Source: Pleurostoma richardsiae (taxonomy: Eukaryota; Ascomycota; Sordariomycetes; Calosphaeriales; Pleurostomataceae). Taken from it: DNA of 64,000 nt. The notes below the pieces were generated by a model. It did not search any database and had not been told where the DNA came from. It saw nothing but the letters and a program-made list of their open reading frames with translations. A program made the translations under genes and the position numbers. Below, piece by piece: positions 23,418 through 36,595 of the stretch (positions within the stretch are counted from its first letter, which is position 1; each line of letters opens with the position of its first letter). The stretch is taken from positions 62,001-126,000 of the forward strand of contig JANBVO010000056.1 in the NCBI GenBank assembly GCA_030052745.1, written 5' to 3'.

Positions 23418-26400
23418 ATGGGTGAGTCGGAGTGCTATGAAACAGGCAGAGCCTCAACCCGAGCAGCCCAACTTTTTTTCTTGGTCTGGATGCCGCATCT
23501 GTGCGCTCTTAGAGCTACACTTGTCTCACAAGAATGGAGGGGAAGAGGGGAACGACAAAGAGATCCTGCTACATCCCGAGGAACCGCAAACGCGCTCTCC
23601 CTTGGCTGCCAGTCGGCTCCCTGCCTGAGACCAGCGTGACTTTGCTTTTTAGCGGTGCGATGTTGGCCTTGAGAATGTCAGTGTGCTGATGCGAAGTGTC
23701 TCCAGCTCCGTCCCAGACGCTGCCCGACCAAGCCCCGGATCTGCTCAAGTTCTCTCCCGGTTCGGTGATAAACGAAGAAGATGAGGATTGGGAACGAACC
23801 TTGAGAGGCCCTGCTATAGACTTGCTATCGAGCCGGATCGCCGCACACTCCAGAGAATCCTCGATCGACAAATTGCCGGGTCTCGCCCAGACAACATCGC
23901 AGTCGCCATCCTCCGCTATATCTCCCCGAGCTCAGGTTTCCGCGGGCCGGTCCGCAGTAGGCGTCAAAGAGAGAGCCGTTGATCCCAAGTCGGCTACATA
24001 CGGCCATCACCGACAGACGTCTATTGTCCATGGGATCCAACACTCGAGAAACGGAAGCTTTGCCAGTTCATCCTCGAGCCCCCTCAGTCCCCAGATGATA
24101 GCTGCCGCTGGTGCTGGTCTTGCGGCTGAACGGGTGGACATGCATCCCTTTCCGCGACCAGACGGGGACCCTTCGCTCAGCTTCAGGCCTCCGACAGCAT
24201 TATCTGGAACAACGGTGGCGTCTGGTCCTCATATCCCCGAACGTATCTCGTCCGCGATGGACACGAGTGGAAACACGGTGACTCAGAGGAAGTTGGAGCG
24301 AGTGCATAGCGGAAGGTCCAGGCGGGATCATGCGCATCATCCGTCGCACTCGTCGCGGCATCATAGGGACGAGCAGAAAACCGTTGGAGAGTACGCCCTG
24401 CATGTCTTGTTCACTTCAGTATGGAACCTGATTCTTTTACAACCGCTAGCCGCCGCTGATACTATTCCAGTTCATCGCCCAAGCCGAGGAGAAACTCAAC
24501 GAATGTATCACGGTGCCGTTCGAACCCGAGCCGCAGATTGAACAAATTTGTGGTGTGGGCGTCGACCCAGCGTTTGATCAGATAATCGTCGCCCTGGGGC
24601 ATATCGCGAGCCCGAAGCCGAAGGCATTAATCGATTCGATGATGCTATGGAGAAAGAGCAAAAGCGACGCCGCAAACGAAGCACGCTCTCAGCTGCAGGC
24701 CTCCTACTCCAAGTCCAACTTACCGGGGGGGCCATTACAGCGGAGGAATACCGAGCCACTTCAAGCTCTCGGCGGGAACGGCTCCGCTGACAACGGGCAG
24801 GTGAATGGACAAACTTCTACCGCATCAAAGCAGGAGTATGTTGCGCAGGCTGAGCGGCGATCCACAGTCTCTATATATATTCTCTGCCGGGTGCTGCTTG
24901 AGGTGATTAGCCAGACAACACTGGCATCCATCACGCCGGAGATGGAGGAGAAGCTAGAGGTCATCATCTTTGGCCAGCTCAAGATCGCCGAGCCTGACCA
25001 ACTCCTCTACTCTTCTCTGAAGCTCGCGAACTGGAATTTGTTCACTCAAATTCTCGGCGCCATGAGCGAGATCAATTTCACGAGCGTGACGGAGAGGTTT
25101 ATCAGCGATCTCGACCGTTCTCTTCAGGAGCTTGTCGTCAGAAGCCCGATCTCAGCAACGAGAGAGAACACTGAAGGCAAGATGGAGCTGGTTCTTGCAG
25201 GCATGAAGTTCCTGCGTCTTAAGACAAGCCCTTCAGAACGCTGGGAGCAGACGTGCGATTTCATGATCTCCCTTGGCAGGCTCTTTGCTCGGTCTCATGG
25301 GCAAAAGATCAAGTCGGCGTTCTGCCAAGTACTGGAAATGCTACTTCTTCCCATTGCTGCAAAAGCTAGCAATAGTGACTTTAGCCATCTGAAGTGGACC
25401 GAAGTTCTGACCAATATCAGTCCGCGGCTCGCTCAAATCTTCGTCAAACCGCGGCATTGGACCTTCGCGTTCCCCTTGACAGCTACGATGCTCTGCGTTT
25501 CCCCACCAGACAGTTTCGCATCACAGTGGCTGCAGCTGGTCTATCCTTTGCAACCAAGGCTAAAGGACCGCACCACAAGGCCTCAATGTCTTCAGGTCAT
25601 TTCCAGGCTTCTGTGGACCTACCTATATCGCACCAGCGATACAATAACTGGCACGACGCGGAAGTTGGACGAGGTCATCAAGCTTGTCATCCCACCGAGC
25701 AGGCGCGCCTTCAATGCTAGTGACGCTTCCGTGGTGGATCCGCTCATCCAAATCATCCGGATCATTGGATTCAAGCAGCCGGAATACTGCTTCAAGACCA
25801 TCATCTTTCCGCTCGTCAACGCTGAGCAGTTTACCTCCAACAAGGACCTCAAGGTCGAACACTTGGAGCCCGACCGGATGGTTATTGGAATCCGCGCTTT
25901 TCTTGCCATTATGGCCGATTTGGAAAAGGGGGAGAGTGGCCGACCGCCGTTCCCACTGGCTTACCCGCCTACCGCCCCCTTGCCAGACCGCGTGCCAACA
26001 TCTCCTAGCTTCGGCTCCCCGACGAATGGCCCCTTGTCGAGCCCCACGACTACGCTTCCCCAGGAAGAATTATCGAGACCTGTTCTCAGTTCGGCCCTAA
26101 GTGACGTGGTCAAAGGTTATTATGCGAGATTCTGTGAGATTTTGGGCAAGATCACTATCATATGTGACAACACTTTCGGTGGCCAGGCTGCGCTGGATGA
26201 GAAATTCAACAGCCCGGGCCCGAAGACGCCCATTACAGAGACCTTCAACTTCCGCCGAGACGACCATCAGAGCCCTCCTGACCCCAAGCAGGCATTCTAC
26301 GAGCTGCTCCACGTTGCCGTTCAAGCTCTGCCTCGCTGTCTATCCGCCGATATACCCTTCAATTCCCTGATAAACCTTCTGTGCACAGGAACCGCGCACG

Positions 26401-29400
26401 TGCAGTATAATATTGCCGAGTCGTCGGCTCGTTCTTTGAAAGCCATCGCACGCCAGTCCCATGCGCAGCAAGTGACGATGGGCTTTGCTCGTTTCATCTT
26501 CAACTTTGACGATAGATACTCCACCATGTCAGACGGCGGCATGCTTGGTCCTGGCCATGTAGAAAGCACTTTGAGGCTTTACGTGGAGCTTCTGCAGATC
26601 TGGATTGAAGAGATCCGGCGGAAATCAAAAGATGCAGCTACTGATGATAGTCGAGCCATCCAGCTTGATCTATCTGCCATATGGGCGGAGGTCGACCAGG
26701 TCGAAGCGCATGGCTTGTTCTTTCTCTGCTCTCAATCGCGGAGGGTTCGGAACTTTGCTATCACCGTTTTGCGACTCATCAAAGAGTTTGACATTGCGCT
26801 TGGAAAGCCCGAAAGTGGTGAGAAGGACGCTCTCAGACTGATCGACATCCTGGAAAACGATTCGCTGCAAGTCATGAACCTCAAGAAAGACGAGCAGCTC
26901 TCAGTAGCTGAGCGGAGTCGTTTGCAGAGGGGAATGCAGAACAGCAACAACCGAGGCGCGCTTCTCGAGCTCTGCACCAGCGATGTTTCCTACGATACAA
27001 CGCTCTGGTTCAAGCTGTTCCCCAACTTCATACGTATTGCGTACGAGAAGTGTCCATTCACAGTGGCCATTGGTCGTGACCTTGTCTGCAACCGGATCCT
27101 GCAAATGTACAAGACCATTACCCTCCTCTCCGAGCCTTCCAGGCCGCCCTACTACGGGTCGGACGCTGGCAGCGCCCGGCTTGCTGGACGGAGCCCCGCA
27201 AACCACCCTGACGTCCTGGTCGAGCAATGGAAACTTTACCTTATTTTCGCGTGTACGACACTGGCAGACCCAGGAAACCCGCAATCTGACCCACTCCACG
27301 GGAGTCAACACACGCGTAAAGGATCCAAGGCATCCTCTACTGACCGCATAGTGTCAGCAAGGACGTTGTTCAAGTATCTCAACCCCCTGCTTTCCGCGTC
27401 GTCCGCTTCGGTACGGGATGCTGTGGTCGCTGCTATGGGTTCCATCAACATATATATTTACCGGACCCTTTTGGAAGAGCTTCAAGGGCAGGTTTCACGT
27501 TGTAACGACGAGGCTAGAGCGCGTATCCACCAGCGAACTAACAGCAACCCGCGGCGTAATCGGAAGATGGACCTGCTCCGAACCGAGATCACGCACGTAT
27601 ACAAGCTCACGGCTCATTTCCTGAAGGAACCCGAGGTCTACCAGGATGACTGGATTCTCGGCAACCTGGTTGCCTATACTAAAGATCTCAAGTTGTTCCT
27701 GATGGACGGTGAAGTCCAGATGGACTGGGAGTTCCAGAAGCTTCGCCGGCACTACTGTGGATTGATGGAAGACCTATTCGAAGGCATCAATCGCACAAAA
27801 GATCCGTCTAGATGGATGACGTTCGAGGCGAGAAAATCAGCGTTCTCGCTAATGGAAGATTGGTGCGGGTTCTCGCCTAACCAGCCGCAGATTCGGCAGA
27901 GGGAGGACACCATGAGGCAATCAATGATCGACCAGCAAGGCCTTGCAGAGCGAGGTACCCTCACGGCTGCCATGGAAATTGAGAAGAGAAACCTCAAGAC
28001 TGCGGCGCTAAATGCCATGGCGGCGCTTTGCGGTGGCCCCGTGAGTGTCACCACTGAAAGTGGTGCGGCGTTGCAATTCGACCTTCGAAGGATGCTTGCA
28101 TGGATCGAAGCGATCTTCACCACTGGTAACGACAGAATGAAGGCGACCGGCCGCAGAGCATTGAAGAACCTGATTGTTTACAACAAGGAGATACCCTTCT
28201 TGCTCGATCATTGTGTCTCGAGATGCTATCTCACCGATATCCCCAAGGTCCTCGAAAGTTACTTCACAGTCGTCACCGAAGTTCTTTTGGAACATGCCGA
28301 CTACCAGTCGCCGCTGTGGAGGCTGCTCGGCCTGTGCTTGTTCACGCTTGGGAACGACCAGAGTGAGATACGGTCCAAGTCGGCACATGTGCTCAGAGCG
28401 CTGGAAGAACGCCAGCTACAGGGACGAATCTCCAAGCTTCAGGACTTTGACATCAGCATATCGGACAAGACGAAGGCGGTGTACAAACTGGCCCAATACA
28501 AGATCTCTGAGAGATTGTCAAAGCAGCACACAGAGCTCGCCTTCCATATCTTCTCCGAGTTCACTCTGTACTTCAAGGATCTACAGCCCGTTGCGCAGAG
28601 GAATGTTGTTGCTGTGATCCTACCTTGGATCCAGTCGATAGAGCTGAAGGTCGATCCAAATGGCGGCCCGACTGGGCAGTCATATGTCCTCTTAGCGAAC
28701 CTGCTAGAGATTACGATCCGATCTAGTGCCGCTTTGCACAACGAAGTTCAGGCCTTATGGCAGGCTCTTGCTACCGGCCCGTACCCCGGTAACGTCAGGC
28801 TTGTGCTGGATTTCATAATGAACCTTTGCCTCGAAAAGCGTGAGCAAAATTTTGTCGAATATGCGAAGCAGATCGTTGTGTTTCTCGCCAGCGCCAACAG
28901 CAACCCGGGCCACAAAGTTGTCGAGTTTCTCCTCATGCGGATCACTCCTAAGGCCATGGTCCCGAATGAGAAACGGGAGACAGCGCCGCCGCCTCCCGAT
29001 GTCAACCTATTTCCCTACTGTGCTGACCTGACCGACGTTCTGCCGATAGGGACAAAGCAAGCAGGATTCTCTCTTGGCCAGCTATCACTCATTCTCCTCG
29101 TCGACCTCATGGTCTCTCCGATCACGCTGCAGCAGGACAATGTCCCCATTCTCCTCCAGGTCGTCACCGTCTTGTGGGACCACTATACTCCACTGGTGCA
29201 AGAGCAGGCACGTGAGATGCTTGTCCATCTCATCCACGAACTTGTAATCTCTCAGTTGGACGATGCAACACCTGCCTCCGGACGGAAATCTGTCGAGGAT
29301 TTGATAGACTTGATCCGCCGTCATGATCGATCTGTCGTCTGGGGCTACGAAGACAGCAATGGGAAAGTCGACGCCCATGACACTAAGGTTCCTCCAAGCA

Positions 29401-31442
29401 TGGAATATCTCACAGGCGAGGTCGTCAGAACCTTTGAGGTTGCCTTTCCGGGCATCAAAGACCAGTGGGCTCGGCTTTCGCTGACGTGGGCAACCTCATG
29501 CCCGGTCAGACATCTAGCATGCCGCTCATTCCAAATCTTCCGCTGTATCCTGACGTCCCTCGACCAGTACATGCTTGGGGATATGCTCGCCAGGCTGTCG
29601 AACACAATCGCGGACGAGGACCCAGAAATCCAGACCTTCTCCATGGAGATTTTAACAACTTTGAAGACTCTCATTTCCAAGCTAGAGACGGACAAGCTCC
29701 TCACGTTCCCGCAGCTGTTTTGGACCACCTGCGCATGCTTAGAATCCATCAACGAACGTGAGTTCCTCGAATCCATCGATATGTTGAACGAATTCTTGGA
29801 CAAGCTGGATTTTTCCTTACCCAGCGTGCGGAGAATGCTCCTGGAAGGCCAACCAGCCAAATGGGACGGTCCATTCGAGGGGCTGCAGCCACTGCTTTAC
29901 AAAGGCCTGAGATCTTCTGTATGCCTGGAGCCGACATTACGTACTCTGGATAAGGTGGTTCGACTTCCCAGTGATGCCCTCGTTGGCGACAATGATAGGA
30001 TCTTTTTCGCCATACTTGCGAACCTCCCGCTTCTCCTGCGCAGCATGGAGCAGCAAACTCCAGACAGCGATATTGTGCAGTCTGCGGAGATCTTACTGGG
30101 AGTTGCAGTCGCTCAAGGGCTTGCAAGCGTCGCATTGGTTCTCGATAATTACCTAGCACGGCATTACAGGAGTGGCGATGACTTTCTTGTGCAGATATTC
30201 GCTGCGCTGAAAGAGTTCTTCTTGCCTCGGCTTGACTTCGAAATGATCACCACTCTCATGGGCATGCTGACGAACGAAACGTCCTGGGTCAAGCTCAACA
30301 CGATGCGAATACTCTGCGTCATCATTCCTGAGGTGGACATGACGAAGCCGGAGATAGCTGGACATGGCTCTGACCTCATCTCACCCCTTCTGAGGCTGCT
30401 GCAATCAGAGTATTGTATGGAGGCTCTCAAGGTGCTTGATAACATCATGACAATGTCTGGGTCATCTATGGATAAACACCACCTTCGAATGAGCCTGACA
30501 CGCTCGACCTCCAAGACTCTTCGTAAGGAATATGAAAGAACGCAGAGTTTGTTCGGTATTCCGGAAGCATCTGGTTGGGCCATTCCTGTCCCTGCGAAGA
30601 AGACCGATTCGACTCGGGCGAACATCCATGCTGCCTTCTACATGTGTCAAGGTACAGAAGGCGTGATAACGGAACCTACACCAACGCCAGAGGTTGAATT
30701 TCACGCGGATGAGTTCCCGTACGGGTACTTCGCAACCGGAGATAGGACGGAGACCATGATGTCTGACGATCTCCGTCCGGATGCAAGCACAGCAGATCTC
30801 GTGTCGAAGCTTGATAGTCTAGATGACTTCTTCGACGACCTCACGCAGGGCCCACCGAGTGACGGCCGGTCTTCGCGAACCATCACCGAATACACCCCTG
30901 ATGCCTTCGAGTCCGGCGCACAGTTATACGACGAGCAGATTCTCCCGATCCTGCACGAGGCCTCCAATAATATGTCGTTCCAGAATGGCTTCGCCGAGCG
31001 GCCAATGGCACCGCGCGACAGCAATGCCAACACCATGAATCCAGGCGCGTTCGCCTCGACGCCTTCTAGTCGCCCAGGCTTGCATTCTCGCTCCATCACG
31101 TCTCCCTCGGCGCCCGCATCCTATCAGGCCCACATAGGAGACTTCACTTCGGATGATGAGTATACAGAGGATGTGTTCTCGGACGGTGATGATGAGATGC
31201 GGCCGGGCAACGCAGGCATTGGCGCTGGCGCCGCTGCTGGCGAAGGGTCCTTCTTGGAGAACATGATCAAGCCTCTGGCCCAGAGCACCAGGTCTCGCAT
31301 GCGCCGACTCACGGGAGGGGGGCGGTCAAGGGACGAGACGCTGATTCTAAGGCTGAACCAACAAACCGCAATGTCGCCGCAGGTGCCGAAGGTTCCAAGC
31401 GCGTACTTGCAACAATCGCCACACGGAGGCGACATGCTTTGA
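23418..31442 (+). CDS. PAG1: Cell morphogenesis protein PAG1/TAO3 (Furry-like scaffold)
   Basis: Very large HEAT/armadillo-like scaffold of the RAM/MOR network; in yeast Tao3/Pag1 supports activation of the NDR kinase Cbk1 with Mob2 at sites of polarised growth. Main exons 23706-24418 and 24471-31442, with a 52-nt intron. The coding frame is blocked by a stop at 23687 and has no early ATG, so the start must be spliced in. The best fit is a 4-nt first exon ATG-G at 23418-23421 before a GTGAGT donor, giving MAPSQTLPDQ; an acceptor at 23696 would give MVSPAPSQ. That model yields 2562 residues, normal for fungal Furry proteins. A disordered Ser/His-rich N-terminus of about 240 residues precedes the MOR2-PAG1 region, which fills most of the rest; the last 350 residues are low-complexity. 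The body is certain, the first exon tentative. Confidence 0.93.
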
Positions 31443-31996
31443 TGAAGATAGGCGGATTTTTTGCAATTTTCTCTTACTTTTTACGGCGGCGGAACATGCT
31501 ATCTCGTCAAGATACCAAACATTTTGCTGCAGAGGTAGGCATGATTCAATGTGTTGTATATTGGGCTTGATGATTTGGAGCGACATCAGGGGCAAATCGA
31601 AATGTCTCATTGTACACAATTAAGGCCTGAGGCAGTCTATTGCTTTCTGGAAGACTGCGAGGAGGAAAAGGGACGGCGTTGTCACTGCTAAGATAGGTAG
31701 ATTTCGCCATACCCTACAGTCTTTACATGATATTAAAAGGTCTTTCCAACCTGCGCTTCCATACTGCCGTAGAGGTAGTGAGAGGAGGCTCGACCGTAGA
31801 GTGAGCTGGACATATATTTCTCCACTTGGACGACACTATGCCTGAAAAAGTTGGCGGGGAGGCGGTCAAGAACGGCAATATTGTCGCATACCCAAAAATT
31901 CCCAGGGACTTTCTTCTCTGCACCCCATCTGTAGATGGGAATTGGTGAACTATGGGGAGGTGTTTTGGCACTTAACGCCCTGGATTAACGATCGAT
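31443..31996. other. Intergenic, PAG1 to URB1
   Basis: 554 bp between tandem plus-strand genes; must hold the PAG1 3' end and the URB1 promoter. No distinct motif was recognised. Confidence 0.4.
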
Positions 31997-34900
31997 ATGG
32001 CGAAACGAAGTTCCCGAGCGGGCGACCCGGCTACGAATCCCCGGAAGAGGGTGAAAGTCGTGCATGAAACCGCGACCTCGGAAGAGGTTCATACCAGCCG
32101 GCAGCTCAAGCAACTACTGACATTTGATCAAGATCTGCAGAGGGCAAGACATGGTGAGCAAGCTCATAAGCGTGTGACACTGCACCAACTAACTGCTACC
32201 GTGAAGGACTTCAGTCGTTCAAGGGATTTCTTGACGTCCTCAATGGGCAAGAGCACCCCGACGAAGACCAAGTCAAGCTGCTTACAGAATATCTGGAATC
32301 CTGCACACCGAAGAATGACGACCCGGACACGACTTACCTCCCCGACATTATGGAAACATGGAGTCTCGGTGCACACAGTAACAATGACAGTATCATGTCT
32401 GCGGTACCTGTTGTCCTTGCCCTCCTGTTGAAGTTCGTCTCTCAGAGATTCGACCTGACCAAACATGGACTGGGCATCGGACGCACCTTGCTCCAGAGGA
32501 GGCAATTAGACCTCATAGCTCGGAATTTGGTCGCGGATAAGAGCAAGGAATTCATCATATCACCAACTTTGAGACTCCTGAGGGAGCTGGTCTGCTTCGA
32601 TGGCGGCGCCCTGGCAAAACCGGTGTTCCGAGCCAGGAACCACACATTCAAGTCATTAGGAAGAAATATGCAGATCAAATATCTCGGTGAAGGCATCGAG
32701 GACTCCAAAAGGCCGTCGGCGCGGACGAACGCCATCAGATTCTTCCTCAGCGCCTTGAAATTCCTTCATCTAGAAGCAAAAGCGGAAGTGCTGTCACAGA
32801 AGGAGATCGGACCCGCCTTGATGAAATATCTCAGGGACGATCCACCACTGCTCATTTTCGAGATTCTGGACACGTTGAAGAAGCATGTGCTTAAGGAAGA
32901 GAAGCTACAAGGGGCCATCAAGGCCAGACTGTTCAGTTCTACGAATCTCTTCCGTCTTGCCTCACTCTATGGTTATCAACACGATGCAACTGAAGAGGGC
33001 ACGCACGGCTCAGTAGAAGATGTTGCTCACGAATTCCTCCTGGATATATGCACAAGCCCTTCTGCGGGAGTATTAAGATCGCAGTCGGGGTTCTATCCCA
33101 AGGATGTCGACCCCGATAGTGTTCTACTGTTGGACACTAGACATGGTGGCGGGGATGAGCAGGGATTGGAGGGTATTGTCTGGATTGACAAGTTTAAGGA
33201 TGAGGTCCCCGTACGAAACCTCGCCCTTGCTGAATTTATCCAGACCCTCCGGCCTTGGTCGAGCTTGAAGCAGAGCCAGCTTATAGTGGCAATCTTCAAG
33301 GCCGCTCCAGAGCTGGTTGCCCACTACTTTATTAACAAGAAGTCCTTCACCTTCGAACCAAAACTCTCCACGACCTGGATTGGCTATGCTGCGTTCCTCT
33401 TTAATGCGATCCAGCTGCCTATCCCACCTGCCTTCGGTCACAAAAGCGGCTATGCTCAGGTTCCTCCCCCCACGTCTATCATGCTAGATAACATCATCCC
33501 TCTTCCCCTCAACCAGAAAGTCCTAGGGCGCTGTCTCGTCCAGAAGTCGGACCTCGCTCCTTTCTTTGCTATACGGCTGCTCGTGATCGCAATGCAGAAA
33601 CTTCAAACAGCACTAGAACTTCACCGCGAGGCTATAGCGTCTCCCAAGTCCCTTTGGACGGAGTCCAGCCGCAGGCTGGTGGATGAATTCTGTCAAAGAA
33701 CGCCGAGCATGAAAGAAGTTATAGCGACGTACAGGGGAATCTCCGAAGGGGATCTTCTCCAGCGAGAAGCAGCTAGTCGCTTGTTGCGTCTATACTATGA
33801 AGTTATTCCACAAGTGGCTCTTATGGCGAAGTTTGATGTCTCGCCTTTCCTTGTCATAGCCATCAAGAGGCTTGACAGACTCCGGGACAGCCCGCAAGAC
33901 CAGGCTTTGAGTTTGATCGAGTTGGAGAATCTGCTTGCCATCGCTGGATACTCTCCAGGGATGAAGTGGTTTTCAAAAGCTGAAGGCTTAACCTTGTCCC
34001 CATTCACAGCCTTGCTAAAGGTCTTGGTGGCTGCCCCGGAAGGCGTTTCTCTGGGTAAGCTACGGGAGACTATCGGGTTCGTGGCTGCAGAGAATCAGCT
34101 CCTCGCCCCTCAACAAGGGTACAGAGGGTTTATGCCACTGTTTGAGAGCATTCAAGTATTGGAAAACGGGTTAAACCAAGAAGCGTTAGATGTTATATGG
34201 GGCTTCCTGGACAACGTCGCGTCTCGGTGCGCGACCACTCCGATTAAATACCTCGAAATGATGCAGAGCCTGGCCGAGGAGGCTCGACCTGCGGAAGGAT
34301 CACAGCTTTCATCAGTGGTGAGCCCAATCACTTTAGCAATGGCTGAGCAGCTGCCGTTTATCGTGAAGACAGCAGCCATCGAGGCTCAGAAGCTTGTTGC
34401 TCGGTTTTTGTCAATGCATCTCGGATACTCAAAGGCCGCGGCAGAAGATGACGGAATTCTACGGATACTTAAAAAGAGGATGTCTGCTTGCTTCACCGAA
34501 AAGGTAGCCCGGAAGCAGTTCAAGGCAGAGAATTCCGTGACTCTCCGGAGTGATGTTCGGAGCTACGGAGCAGATTCTGCGACAGCAGAGGGAGAAGCGC
34601 AGATCAGTGAACCGAGCGATAGCAACGACGTGCTGAGTCAGGACGCTCTCACGGATATCTTGTTTGTTCCGTTATCCTTGAATAAGGATAACTCGGCGCT
34701 GATGAAATGGTCTTCGAAGGCCACGGACGAACTGATTGACGAGGGATACGCTTCAGCCGTCGTCGCTCTTCTCTGCTCAGACCACCTCAGCATCAGGAAG
34801 GAAGCCTTGACCAGCATACTGAAGATAGCTGTGAGAGTCCAGGAATCGACATACGATGAAAAAGAGCAAATCTGGCTACTGCTATCCGAACTCGCAGAAT

Positions 34901-35490
34901 CAGCCAAGCCAGAGGTAGAGAAGGGGCCTCTACCGACACAGATCGTGGCCTTTGCCGCCCATGCCCTAGACGTGCTCAAGAACCCGCTCCACTGTCTATA
35001 TTCGAAGGTCAACGTATTCCTCACGAGAGGCCCGGTCTGGGGAATGGATAGGCTTCCCCTGGTGCACGAAATTCTTCAAGAAGAGCCCGAGGTCGATGAC
35101 TCGTACTATGCCTCGCTTAGCTGGCTGCTCTCCTATCTTCTCGACAGTCTCCAGACACCGGAGGACATGGCGCTGTTCCACAAGCGACGCCTGTTCGAGC
35201 GGCTCCTGTCGCTGGCGAGCAACCCATACATGCGTCAGAACATGAAGACAGAGATACTCAAGATCGTGTACAGAGCGACGGTCATTGAGAGTGGGAGCAC
35301 GACCCTGGTGACGAGATTCGGGATCGTCAGCTGGCTTGAAGCGCAACGGAGTAGCAGCAGTGGCTCTGGCCACGAGTATGCTGTCTACGCGGCGCTGCTG
35401 AGGAGAGTCTGGGATACGTGTGACCAGGAGCGGGTGGGGAATTGGAGTAGGCAGGGCGTCAAGGATAGCCTCTTAGTAGAGCCTCAGTAG
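31997..35490 (+). CDS. URB1: Ribosome biogenesis protein URB1/NPA1
   Basis: Nucleolar scaffold of the earliest pre-60S particles; in yeast Npa1 organises the complex with Npa2, Rsa3, Nop8 and Dbp6 and is needed for 25S/5.8S production. Exons 31997-32153 and 32207-35490, with a 53-nt intron (GTGAGC donor, CTAAC branch); 1146 residues, shorter than yeast Npa1 (1764). The N-terminus has a basic patch (NPRKRVKV). After the junction the frame reads GLQSFKGFLDVLNG and LPDIMETWSLG..SNND, typical of the Npa1 N-terminal domain (about 60-380). The C-terminal NopRA1-type region covers roughly 700-1130 (e.g. LSIRKEALTSILKIAV, PLHCLYSKVNVFLTRGP). The architecture is all-helical with no catalytic motif, as expected. 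Confidence 0.92.
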
Positions 35491-36595
35491 ATAGCTGACG
35501 GCTCGAGACATGAGGAGAACATAGTGTGTGACGGAAGATTTGGGGACGAGGAGTGATGCATGGCGTACGGTAGTGCTTTGAGACGAGCAGCACTTGTACT
35601 CCCAGTCCCTCTGGCGAGTCCCTCCCTCGAGACGGATCGCTAGTAATATTAGAAAAATCTAATACTATCCAAGTTGAGGACACCAGTCAGGCCCCAGTCA
35701 GCTTTCTTCGAAGGAACGTGTCCCGTATCCTGTGCTCTGCTGTAGCTCACGTGGATGTCAAAGGGGGTTCCAATACCTCTACAAGCGCATATTCTAGCAA
35801 GATAGTGAGGGACAACCCGATAAATGCAATTAGCGCACTATCCCTGAACTAGCATATGCATATCCGGGGCGATGGCTTCTTGAAGCTTGGCGTGGAGGGG
35901 TGCGGCGTGGAAATCGGCAGGTAAGGGGCTAGGAGTCTACTGTACCTCTAACAGCTGCAGATATTTGGCTAGATAAAAAGTACCGAGAACCTCACCACAT
36001 GGGCACCGAGCGCCTAAGGCTGCAGCCAACCAAAAGACGCCTAGCGGCTAGTAAACTGGCTAGGCCCCTGCACTTTGTCCACCATCCCTACCTGCCTGAC
36101 CTAACGTTCCACAACTCCATCTCCAAAGAACCTCATCTCGCGCGTTCCTCAACACGACATCGCATTATCCTCCTAGTCCTGACATCCGATCCATTCCCTT
36201 CTACGCGAAAGACAAATCCTTCATCCGATACTCAAGCCTCCATTTTTATCCTCAACCAGTCGACATTTCGCCCCGTCTTGAGACGTACATTGCCAACGAG
36301 AGCCCCACGGTCACGAGCATCCCGTCACCATCGGGTGTCTCCAACGCAGCCTCCGCAGGCAGCATTGTGCCTGCAGGCCTGCTCAGACAGAGTCACAGAG
36401 ATACATAAGCCACGGCCTTCCGCGGCAGTCTGCCGAAATTCCACAAAAAGGCACCACCCATCTGCGCAACCCGCAAAAACCCATCCGACCGTCCTACACT
36501 ATCCTCCCTCACCTTTCCATCTCTCCACACTCCTCAACCCGATACTCAAGAAATCTACACGCCATTAAAGTCATAACTCTCGCCGTGCCCTGATT
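35491..36595. other. Intergenic with C-rich leader upstream of the eIF4E-binding protein gene
   Basis: 1.1 kb. From about 36000 the plus strand is strongly C/A-rich and G-poor, as in fungal 5' leaders. A 189-codon ATG frame (35999-36568) ends 27 nt before the downstream start codon; its Pro/Ser/His/Arg-rich translation follows the base bias and looks non-coding. Nothing else was recognised. Confidence 0.5.
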
